NCBI RefSeq assembly: GCF_039521365.1
Contig: NZ_BAAACF010000003.1
Span: 1 to 64,000 of the forward strand
From: Clostridium_AW malenominatum
Lineage (GTDB): Bacteria; Bacillota; Clostridia; Clostridiales; Clostridiaceae
Direction: 5' to 3'
Length of the DNA: 64,000 nt
The position numbers and the translations under genes were made by a program. Below are positions 35,303 to 42,428 of the stretch, one piece after another (within the stretch, counting starts at the first letter, position 1; each line of letters begins with the position of its first letter). Below the pieces are notes generated by a model. The model ran no database searches, was not told the DNA's origin, and saw only the letters and a program-made list of their open reading frames with translations.

Positions 35303-35842
35303 TTAACCTCTTCTACTCCTTCTGTAATTCCCATAAAAAGTTAAATAAGAAAATAGTATCCCTATTAAACTTCCGGTAAAATCCAATAAAATATCTCTTA
35401 CAGAAGAAGTCCTTTCTGGTATAAAGCTTTGATAAAATTCATCTAAATGCGCCGTGCAAAGACATATAAATAATATATATATCAATGCTTTACTGTTGTC
35501 CACTTTAAACTGCTTAAAACTATTACAAATTAACAATGCTAATATAAAATATTCAAATAAGTGGGCACTTTTCCTCGTTAAATAGCTTTGGAAGGCATTA
35601 TTACCTCTAATATTTGGGGATTTACTACTACTAAGCATCACCAAAGAATTCATAGGTTCGCTGTCTTTAGAACTATTTTTGTTATTCATTTTCATTTTAT
35701 TTTTATAATATTTAAGTTGTACTTTTATATTATTCAAAAACTTAGTGCTAATGCTATGGGATTTTCCCCCATCAGCGGAAGAGTTAGAAAATATAAAAGT
35801 AATCCATAATATACATAAAACAATGGATAAAAATTTTTTCAA
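35303..35842 (-). CDS. VanZ-family membrane protein (first of pair)
   Basis: 179 residues, paralogous to the next gene. It has FIFSNSSADGGKS near the N-terminus, RKSAHLFEYFILALLIC and DEFYQSFIPERTSSVRDILL. A 40-residue charged insert rich in Lys, Asn and Ser (about 40-80) sits between the first helix and the core and is absent from the partner. Start ATG 35842 lies 12 nt after the manA stop, so manA, vanZ-1 and vanZ-2 are likely one transcript. Confidence 0.85.
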   Translation of the reverse strand: MKKFLSIVLCILWITFIFSNSSADGGKSHSISTKFLNNIKVQLKYYKNKMKMNNKNSSKDSEPMNSLVMLSSSKSPNIRGNNAFQSYLTRKSAHLFEYFILALLICNSFKQFKVDNSKALIYILFICLCTAHLDEFYQSFIPERTSSVRDILLDFTGSLIGILFSYLTFYGNYRRSRRG

Positions 35843-35854
35843 AAGGCATTCCCC

Positions 35855-36910
35855 CTACATATGTTCTATGGATACATATCTATTTATTTCTTCATCGCTG
35901 TAGCCAAAGTTTTTTAAAGGAGTAATAAAATCTTCATAAATATTAGGTACGTAACTCTTAAGCAAAGTGACATCTCCTTCTATTTCCCATTCCTCTAAAA
36001 TAGCTGGCATAAAAACAGATCTTCCCATCTCTAATAAATATTTTTCACCCTTATATATTATTGTGCATTCACCTTCTATACAAGTGTAAATAATGAATTT
36101 TTTACTATAGCCTTTTATAACATAACTTCCCTTTAAAATGATTTCCTCAACTGCAAAATAGGAATTAGCAATTAAATATTTAATTTTAGCTTCTCCTAAA
36201 TCTATAGATAATCCTTGAACCTTATGACTATTATCTTCCTTAAAATTTATTACATCTAATGCTTTTTCTACATGAAGTTCTCTTGGTTTTCCATCTAATC
36301 CAAGTCTACCCCAATCATATACTCTATAAACTAAATCGGAGTTTTGCTGAACCTCTACTAGAATTATTCCAGCTCCTATGGCATGTAATCTTCCTGCTGG
36401 AATATTTAGAACATCCCCTCTTCTTACCTCTATTTCTTTCAAATATTCCTTAACCTGTCCCTTTTCTATAGCTTTCTTGAAGTCTTCCTTAGTACTTCCA
36501 TCCTTTATTCCAAAAACTAACTTTGCTCCTTCTTTTGCGTGGAGAACATACCACATCTCACATTTGCCTAACTGCCCATTTTCATAAAGCATTGCATATC
36601 GATCATTTGGATGAACTTGTACCGAAAGATTTTCCTCTGCATGAATAAGCTTTATAAGGAGAGGAAATTTTTCCATGTCTTTTAATTCCTCTCCTAATAT
36701 TTCCTGCGGATATTTTTCCATGATTTCCTTTAAGGTTTTCTCCTCAAACTCACCATTTTCTATAATACTCATTCCCTTTTCATGAGCTGCCACATCCCAA
36801 TTTTCACCTGTATACTCATAAGGACTTTTTCTATTATAAAGTTGGTTTAACTTGATTCCACCCCATACATTTTCCTTATAAATTGGTTTAAAAAACATTG
36901 GATAAAACAT
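35855..36910 (-). CDS. manA: Class I mannose-6-phosphate isomerase
   Basis: 351 residues. It interconverts mannose-6-phosphate and fructose-6-phosphate. It starts with the family pattern PMFFKPIYKENVWGG, has NWDVAAHE, and zinc ligands in SVQVHPND (Gln and His), KCEMWYVL (Glu) and IPAGRLHAIGAG (His). The C-terminal cupin-like half has the usual shortened form of Bacillus-type ManA. AGGAGG lies 6 nt before ATG 36910. A dispersed repeat arm lies about 30 nt upstream of the start. Confidence 0.93.
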   Translation of the reverse strand: MFYPMFFKPIYKENVWGGIKLNQLYNRKSPYEYTGENWDVAAHEKGMSIIENGEFEEKTLKEIMEKYPQEILGEELKDMEKFPLLIKLIHAEENLSVQVHPNDRYAMLYENGQLGKCEMWYVLHAKEGAKLVFGIKDGSTKEDFKKAIEKGQVKEYLKEIEVRRGDVLNIPAGRLHAIGAGIILVEVQQNSDLVYRVYDWGRLGLDGKPRELHVEKALDVINFKEDNSHKVQGLSIDLGEAKIKYLIANSYFAVEEIILKGSYVIKGYSKKFIIYTCIEGECTIIYKGEKYLLEMGRSVFMPAILEEWEIEGDVTLLKSYVPNIYEDFITPLKNFGYSDEEINRYVSIEHM

Positions 36911-36941
36911 ACTTATCCTCCTATAAAAAATATTAAAATTT

Positions 36942-36956
36942 GCGAACCGTCCCCTA
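36942..36956 (-). repeat. Single copy of the dispersed repeat upstream of manA
   Basis: GCGAACCGTCCCCTA is identical to the right arm of the 21.3-kb element including its outer CCTA. It lies between manA and the Spo0E-like gene's terminator, with no partner arm. Confidence 0.7.
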
Positions 36957-36990
36957 CTACTATATTATACCCAATTTCATCCATATATTA

Positions 36991-37020
36991 AAGAACAGGG
37001 AAAATTTATTCCCTGTTCTT
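36991..37020 (-). terminator. Terminator overlapping the end of the Spo0E-like gene
   Basis: AAGAACAGGGAA pairs with TTCCCTGTTCTT over a 6-nt loop; the minus-strand tail is TTTAATATATGG. The 3' arm-forming bases encode the last residues (Ser-Lys-Asn-Arg-Glu) and stop of the small gene. Confidence 0.8.
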
Positions 37021-37176
37021 TGATTTCATATATTCCACAATAAGCTCATCTAGGCATCTGCTAATAATAAGCCTTGCTTCTTTCTCTTCTTCTGTAGCGC
37101 TTATTTCATTTAATACTTCTCTTATGTCTGATATATATTTTTCTAATTCACTGTTATGTTTATCAAATTTCATCAT
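37006..37176 (-). CDS. Spo0E-like sporulation phosphatase peptide
   Basis: 56 residues, below many gene-finder cut-offs. It is all helical, and the second helix ARLIISRCLDELIVEYMKSK carries the Spo0E signature S-x-x-L-D-x-L-I. Spo0E-type proteins dephosphorylate Spo0A-P and so delay sporulation. The first of two consecutive ATG codons (37176) follows GGTGAT. A strong terminator begins within its last codons. It lies 20 nt downstream of the diguanylate cyclase gene on the same strand, so the two may be co-transcribed, which would link c-di-GMP and sporulation control (inference). Confidence 0.8.
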   Translation of the reverse strand: MMKFDKHNSELEKYISDIREVLNEISATEEEKEARLIISRCLDELIVEYMKSKNRE

Positions 37177-37195
37177 AAAATCATCACCAATTTAA

Positions 37196-38098
37196 CTATA
37201 TTTTTGTAACTTCAACTTTGTTTCTTCCTTGCTGTTTAGCCATGTAAAGAGCTCTATCTGCACAGTTTATAAATTTTTCAACTGAATCTACGCCTTTTTC
37301 TCTTAGGGTACACACTCCAAAACTTCCAGTGGTTTTAATTATTTCCCCTTCAAAAATAAAGTCTTTTTTCTCTAAGGATTCCTTTATTTCACTTGCTATA
37401 TTAAAAGCTTCTACTTCATTAGTGTTATTTAAAACTAATACAAATTCATCTCCACCATATCTTCCTAACCAATAGGAGGTTTCTCCTATAAATTCCATTA
37501 CCAATTTACTAAACTCTCTTAGAACATAGTCCCCAGCAACATGTCCATAAGAATCATTAATTTCTTTAAAATGGTCAATATCGATAATAACAAGAGACAG
37601 CGGGGTGTAATTTTTAGAATTATCTTTAATAACTCTAGTAAGTTGCTCACTAATATATCTTCTATTAAAAGTATCTGTAAGAGAATCCTTAATAGCACAC
37701 TGATTTAATTTATAAATTAAGTTTCCCATATTAGTAATACATTTATTATCGTAAACTGTATCAATTCCCTTAACTGTTACGTCTTTAAGTAGTTCTACAA
37801 TATATTTATCTTGTCCCACGAAAATAGGAGACGCGGTTACGAAAAAAATTTCCCCTTGGACATTTTCTATTTTCATAAATGTATTCTCTTCTAAGAAAGC
37901 TCTCATAGAAATACAATTTTCACAACTCCCTCCCTTTTCCCAAAGCTGAAAGCAAGAATGATTTTGAAAATTCAACTCCTGGCCTACCTTATACTTTACA
38001 CCTACTACTGTTTTTTTTATGGGGTCAATCACCCTTATAATGTCATAAAAGTTCTTAAAAATCGATAACCTCTCTTCAACTTCCGTTAATATATTCAT
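37196..38098 (-). CDS. Diguanylate cyclase with Cys-containing PAS-like sensor
   Basis: 300 residues from ATG 38098 (GGAAGG 7 nt upstream; a GTG two codons earlier touches that site). The N-terminal PAS-like domain (about 10-115) has three cysteines in HSCFQLWEKGG and SCENCISMRA, suggesting a metal or redox site. The GGDEF domain (about 135-300) has DIDHFKEINDSYGH and RYGGDEF, so it should make c-di-GMP from two GTP. The RxxD product-inhibition site is absent. Soluble. A SigA-type promoter lies 40 nt upstream. Confidence 0.9.
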   Translation of the reverse strand: MNILTEVEERLSIFKNFYDIIRVIDPIKKTVVGVKYKVGQELNFQNHSCFQLWEKGGSCENCISMRAFLEENTFMKIENVQGEIFFVTASPIFVGQDKYIVELLKDVTVKGIDTVYDNKCITNMGNLIYKLNQCAIKDSLTDTFNRRYISEQLTRVIKDNSKNYTPLSLVIIDIDHFKEINDSYGHVAGDYVLREFSKLVMEFIGETSYWLGRYGGDEFVLVLNNTNEVEAFNIASEIKESLEKKDFIFEGEIIKTTGSFGVCTLREKGVDSVEKFINCADRALYMAKQQGRNKVEVTKI

Positions 38099-38136
38099 AT
38101 ACACCCTTCCGTTTCTTTTTAAATATATTGAAATTT

Positions 38137-38165
38137 ACTATATACCAATTGTAACTATTTTTCAA
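38137..38165 (-). promoter_or_regulatory. SigA-type promoter of the Cys-PAS diguanylate cyclase gene
   Basis: -35 TTGAAA (38165-38160), 17-nt spacer, -10 TATAGT (38142-38137), about 40 nt before the start codon. Confidence 0.6.
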
Positions 38166-38237
38166 CTTTATAGCAAATTAAAACTTATAGAATATTATAT
38201 ATGAAAAGGAAAAATATTGGATATTGGAGGAATAAAG

Positions 38238-39173
38238 GTGAACTCTTCAATTTATGCGCCTGTTTATATAAATAAAAATTTAATACTGGATTTACATTCC
38301 ATACTAATTAATGGCTACATCGAAAGCAGAGGAGTACGATATTTACAAGACAATACCAATGCTTTTAAATTTCAAAGAGGGAAAAAAAGTAGTGAAAATA
38401 AAGGAAAAAAAACTTCTAATAATGATAAAGAAAAGAACTTGTCAAAAGACCAATCCTCAAATCTATCAAATGACTTTGTAACAAGTCTAGACAACAGAAA
38501 TAGTACTAAAAACGAGATTAGTATTAAACAAATATATACAACCTTTCAGATTTTTGATAGCCTTAAAAACCTTATGCTCCAAAAAAATATATTAAAGTGC
38601 ATTGGAAAGGATAATATTTCTAATCACAATGTCCTTCCTCAGGAATTTATAGAGCTTGAAGGATACATCTCCCCAACCTCTACATTATCTCAAATAAATA
38701 CTACCATAGAAATATTAGAGGCTTATGATTGCAAAACTTTAGATAAGCTACTAAAGAAAAATGAAGATGAGAAGGAACCTTTAACAAATTATTCTGTAAT
38801 ACTGAAACAACTAAAAAACTTAAGTACAAATTTAACAAAAAACAATACTGTAAACATGATAATGGACTGCAATTCTTTTACTTCAGTGTTAAATGTGAAT
38901 TTAAATAATTTCTTAGATAAAAATGCCTATATATATGACAATGTCCATTGTTCTTGTAAAGTTTTATGTAGGGTTGTTAAGGTTGTTAATAGCGATGAAC
39001 ATATAGATTTATTGTGCAAGACTTGCATGAGCGATTATTATTGTGATTTCTTTAAGCAAATGGGTCCATATTTAGATTTATTAAGTAAGAAAAATATTCT
39101 AGTGCCAAAAGAATTTACAACTAATATAAAAGGACCTGCTATTCAAGCTATTCCAATTGCCATATATATATAA
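38238..39173 (+). CDS. Hypothetical protein, DUF6414-like
   Basis: 311 residues from GTG 38238, placed by GGAGG 7 nt upstream; the frame also opens at a TTG seven codons earlier. It begins with Y-x-N-x-x-L-I-L-D-L-H-S-I-L-I-N-G, has a Lys/Asn/Ser-rich linker (about 45-90), and ends with a VLCRVVKVVNSDEHIDLL strand pair and the motif GPAIQAIPIAIYI. That ending recalls the DUF6414 family, which I cannot verify here. No transmembrane segment. Single gene with its own terminator; function unknown. Confidence 0.6.
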   Translation: MNSSIYAPVYINKNLILDLHSILINGYIESRGVRYLQDNTNAFKFQRGKKSSENKGKKTSNNDKEKNLSKDQSSNLSNDFVTSLDNRNSTKNEISIKQIYTTFQIFDSLKNLMLQKNILKCIGKDNISNHNVLPQEFIELEGYISPTSTLSQINTTIEILEAYDCKTLDKLLKKNEDEKEPLTNYSVILKQLKNLSTNLTKNNTVNMIMDCNSFTSVLNVNLNNFLDKNAYIYDNVHCSCKVLCRVVKVVNSDEHIDLLCKTCMSDYYCDFFKQMGPYLDLLSKKNILVPKEFTTNIKGPAIQAIPIAIYI

Positions 39174-39180
39174 ATTTTCT

Positions 39181-39210
39181 AGGCATCTCAATACTATCAT
39201 TGGGATGTCT
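39181..39210 (+). terminator. Terminator after the DUF6414-like gene
   Basis: AGGCATC...GATGTCT stem with U-rich TTTTATAG tail, just past the stop. Confidence 0.65.
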
Positions 39211-39329
39211 TTTATAGTTAGCAATAAACTTTAAGGAATATTTAAGATATTTAGAGTATAAATCGAACGAAATTTTTACAAATATTTGATATAATTGTAA
39301 ACATAGTTTTAAACCGTAGGAGGTATACA

Positions 39330-40514
39330 ATGTTTGAACTTTTATTTGAATTTTTATTTAACCTATCGTTATCTCAAGCTATACTTTTCAATTTAGGTAT
39401 AATATTTATAAACATTTTATTTTCCTTTCTTATAAAAGTACTAGTGGAGAAAAAATATAAAAAGACTAACTCCATAGAAGAAACTCTATATTTTCAACAA
39501 ATACTAGGGAAATATCTTCAATTCATTACAATTCTCTTTACAGCTTTCTTTTCCTCCTTATCATTATCACCACATTTGGATTGGATGGGTGGATTACAAC
39601 TATTAGGATTACTTATCATTATATATTTTTATTTATTTATAATATTAATTTTTAATCAGCTTATTTTATACGATTTGAATACATCTTTAAGAAAAACTAC
39701 TTCATCGAAATGGGATCAAATAAAATTACTTTTAAGAGTTTTAGTGTTTACAGCTCTACCATTAATAATAATGCTAGTTATTATAGATCTTAAGCCTCTT
39801 AAAAACTTAGGAGGAGAAAAGTTACAAAAGTATATTAATATATTATTCCCCATGGTAATTTATCTTTTATTATCATTTGTAATGCCCCTTTTTAATAAAT
39901 ACATGCTGAAGGCAGAACTTTTTCCGGAAGGAGAATTAAAAAATGAGTTAACCTCCTTTGTAGAAAAGGCTGGCATAAAAAAATTCAAACTATATCTGTG
40001 GTTTACAAAGGATAATAAACATGCTAATGCTTTAGTATCTGGATTATTAACAAAACAAATATTTTTATCCGACTACCTTTTAGAAAACTTCACCGAAGAA
40101 GAAACCAAAAGTATATTGGCTCATGAAATAGGTCATATAAAAAAACATCATCTATGGATAAGAACTGGTCTTATTTTAGGATTATTTATTTTAGGGCCTC
40201 TCCTTGGTATTATAATGGAGGCTTATGAGGATAAATTTACCGAAATACCCTTATGGGTAGGTTTAGGAATAATAGCTCTATTCCTAATTAGTTACTTGAT
40301 ATTTTTAAGATATCTAACAAGCAGAATACAAGAAAGGCAAGCTGATGCCTTCGTTTTAGAAATGGGCATAGAACCTGAAGTATTCGCAAGTGCGCTGGAT
40401 AAGCTTGCAAAACTTAACCACGCAATAAGAAGATTTAATAAAGTCGATGAAAAGTTTCAAACTCATCCATCTATAGATAGAAGAATAAAATGGATATTAG
40501 AAAAATCAAAGTAA
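39330..40514 (+). CDS. M48-family membrane zinc metallopeptidase
   Basis: 394 residues. Four or five hydrophobic segments occupy the N-terminal half and two more follow the active site. The gluzincin motif HEIGH (265-269) follows the SILA segment, and the third ligand Glu lies in RIQERQADAFVLEMG (about 335). This is the layout of Ste24/HtpX relatives, which trim membrane-associated or misfolded proteins. AGGAGG precedes the ATG. Alone between two terminators. Confidence 0.88.
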   Translation: MFELLFEFLFNLSLSQAILFNLGIIFINILFSFLIKVLVEKKYKKTNSIEETLYFQQILGKYLQFITILFTAFFSSLSLSPHLDWMGGLQLLGLLIIIYFYLFIILIFNQLILYDLNTSLRKTTSSKWDQIKLLLRVLVFTALPLIIMLVIIDLKPLKNLGGEKLQKYINILFPMVIYLLLSFVMPLFNKYMLKAELFPEGELKNELTSFVEKAGIKKFKLYLWFTKDNKHANALVSGLLTKQIFLSDYLLENFTEEETKSILAHEIGHIKKHHLWIRTGLILGLFILGPLLGIIMEAYEDKFTEIPLWVGLGIIALFLISYLIFLRYLTSRIQERQADAFVLEMGIEPEVFASALDKLAKLNHAIRRFNKVDEKFQTHPSIDRRIKWILEKSK

Positions 40515-40530
40515 TTTTAAAATATATTAT

Positions 40531-40576
40531 AAATCTGTGGTGAATTTTCATATATAAAAATTCACCACAGATTTTT
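40531..40576. terminator. Strong bidirectional terminator
   Basis: AAATCTGTGGTGAATTTT and AAAATTCACCACAGATTT form an 18-bp perfect stem with a TTTT tail, between the convergent M48 and sugar-phosphate mutase genes. Confidence 0.85.
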
Positions 40577-40615
40577 TAAATTTAAATATTCACTAAATCA
40601 TAAACTAGATATACC

Positions 40616-42343
40616 TTAGCCAATACCATTGATTACTTCTTTTGATAAAGACTTTAATTTAAAATCTACTTCATGGAAAGATAAGCCTTTTACCCCAAAA
40701 TAAAACTTAACTTTAGGCTCTGTTCCTGAAGGACGTACTGCAATCCATGACTCATCCTCTAAGGTAAAATACAATACGTCAGATTTAGGAAGATTAATTT
40801 TTCTTTTCTCATTAGTTAGTAAATTAATAGCTTCACTGGATTTATAATCTATAAAATCCACTACTTTTATGCCATTGAAACTCCTTGGAGTGTTTTTTCT
40901 AAACTTAGTTAATGTATTTTTAATTTTTTCTAGTCCCTCTTTCCCCTTCATGGTTAAGGAATAAAGGTCTTCCTTATAATAACCGTATTTATCGTATAGC
41001 TTAATCAAAGCTTGGTATAAAGTAAGCCCTATAGACTTATAAAAGGCTGCCATTTCTGCTATGATCATGCAAGCATTAACCGCATCTTTATCTCTAACAT
41101 AATCCCCCTTTAAAAAGCCATAACTTTCCTCAAAGCCAAAGATATACTCATAGTTATTATTTTTTTCAAATTCTAAAATTTTCTCTCCAATATACTTAAA
41201 CCCTGTTAAAACATCTATAACTTCTACGCCGTAATTCTCTCCAATGTTCTTTGCCATAGGTGAGGTAACAATAGTTTTAATAATAGCTCCATTGGAGGGC
41301 AAAATATTTTTTTCTTTGCTTTGAGATAAAATATATTCCGTAAGAAGACAACCTATTTGATTTCCATTTAAGGTTATATATTCTCCTTGATTATTTTTTA
41401 CCACCACTCCAACTCTATCTGCATCGGGGTCTGTCCCCATGATAATATCGGCATTTTCCTTTTTTCCAAGTTCAATGGCAATTTCAAAAACTTCTCTCTC
41501 CTCAGGATTTGGATACTTTACTGTAGGAAAGGCTCCATCTGGCATTTCCTGTTCTTTAACCACCAATACATGTTTAAAGCCTATTTCCTTTAAAACCCTT
41601 CTAACTGGAATGTTCCCAGTACCATGAATAGGAGTATATATAATTTTAAAATCTTCACCGAGCTTTTCTATACACTCCTTATTTATAACCTCTTCCTTCA
41701 ATCTATCTATATAAAGTTTGTCAATCTCTTCTCCTAAAATTTCTATTAAACCTAAATTCTTTCCCTCTTCAAAGGCTAGAACTTTAATATCTTCAAAATT
41801 ATCTATAGCATTTACTTCTTTTATAATTTCATCTGCATGGTATACCACTTGTCCACCATCTTCCCAATAAACCTTATATCCGTTATATTCCGGTGGATTG
41901 TGGCTAGCGGTTATAACAATTCCAGAAATGCAATTTAAAGTACGAACTGCAAAGGATAATTGTGGCGTTGGTCTTAGTGAATCAAATAAATAGGCCTTAA
42001 TACCGTTACCTGCTAAAACTCTACAGACTTCCTCTGAAAATTCCCTAGACTTATTTCTTGAATCGTAAGCAATAGCAACTCCTCTATCCTTACTCTCTTT
42101 GCCAAACTTTAAAATATAATTACACAAGCCTTGGGTAGCACGGCGAACAGTGTATATGTTCATTCTATTAGTACCCGCTCCAATTATTCCCCTAAGCCCT
42201 CCCGTACCAAACTCCAAGTCCTTATAAAACCTATCTTCTATTTCCTTTTCGTTTTTCTCTATTCCTCTAAGCTCCACCTTAGTTTCCTCATCAAAATAAT
42301 CCTTTGAAATCCACTGAAGATATTTATCTTTATATCCCATCAT
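40616..42343 (-). CDS. Phosphoglucomutase / phosphomannomutase (alpha-D-phosphohexomutase)
   Basis: 575 residues from ATG 42343, behind GGGAGG. It moves the phosphate between C1 and C6 of glucose or mannose. The phosphoserine loop TASHNPPEYNGYK, metal loop GTDPDADRVGV, sugar loop GFEESYGFLKGD and phosphate loop RPSGTEPKVKFYFG are all intact. The length (about 575) matches the Bacillus PgcA group, which favours glucose. It may feed galU with glucose-1-phosphate or manA-derived mannose phosphates. Confidence 0.94.
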   Translation of the reverse strand: MMGYKDKYLQWISKDYFDEETKVELRGIEKNEKEIEDRFYKDLEFGTGGLRGIIGAGTNRMNIYTVRRATQGLCNYILKFGKESKDRGVAIAYDSRNKSREFSEEVCRVLAGNGIKAYLFDSLRPTPQLSFAVRTLNCISGIVITASHNPPEYNGYKVYWEDGGQVVYHADEIIKEVNAIDNFEDIKVLAFEEGKNLGLIEILGEEIDKLYIDRLKEEVINKECIEKLGEDFKIIYTPIHGTGNIPVRRVLKEIGFKHVLVVKEQEMPDGAFPTVKYPNPEEREVFEIAIELGKKENADIIMGTDPDADRVGVVVKNNQGEYITLNGNQIGCLLTEYILSQSKEKNILPSNGAIIKTIVTSPMAKNIGENYGVEVIDVLTGFKYIGEKILEFEKNNNYEYIFGFEESYGFLKGDYVRDKDAVNACMIIAEMAAFYKSIGLTLYQALIKLYDKYGYYKEDLYSLTMKGKEGLEKIKNTLTKFRKNTPRSFNGIKVVDFIDYKSSEAINLLTNEKRKINLPKSDVLYFTLEDESWIAVRPSGTEPKVKFYFGVKGLSFHEVDFKLKSLSKEVINGIG

Positions 42344-42428
42344 ACTACCTCCCAAATAAATAATACATTTTCAAAACCTTATGTAAATTATACCCAAAAA
42401 TCATAATGAAATCCATTAGGAAAATGAA

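Noticed and set aside
37019..37195. Region after the cyclase gene as non-coding
   Set aside because: A 56-codon frame with a ribosome site and the Spo0E signature makes it a gene.
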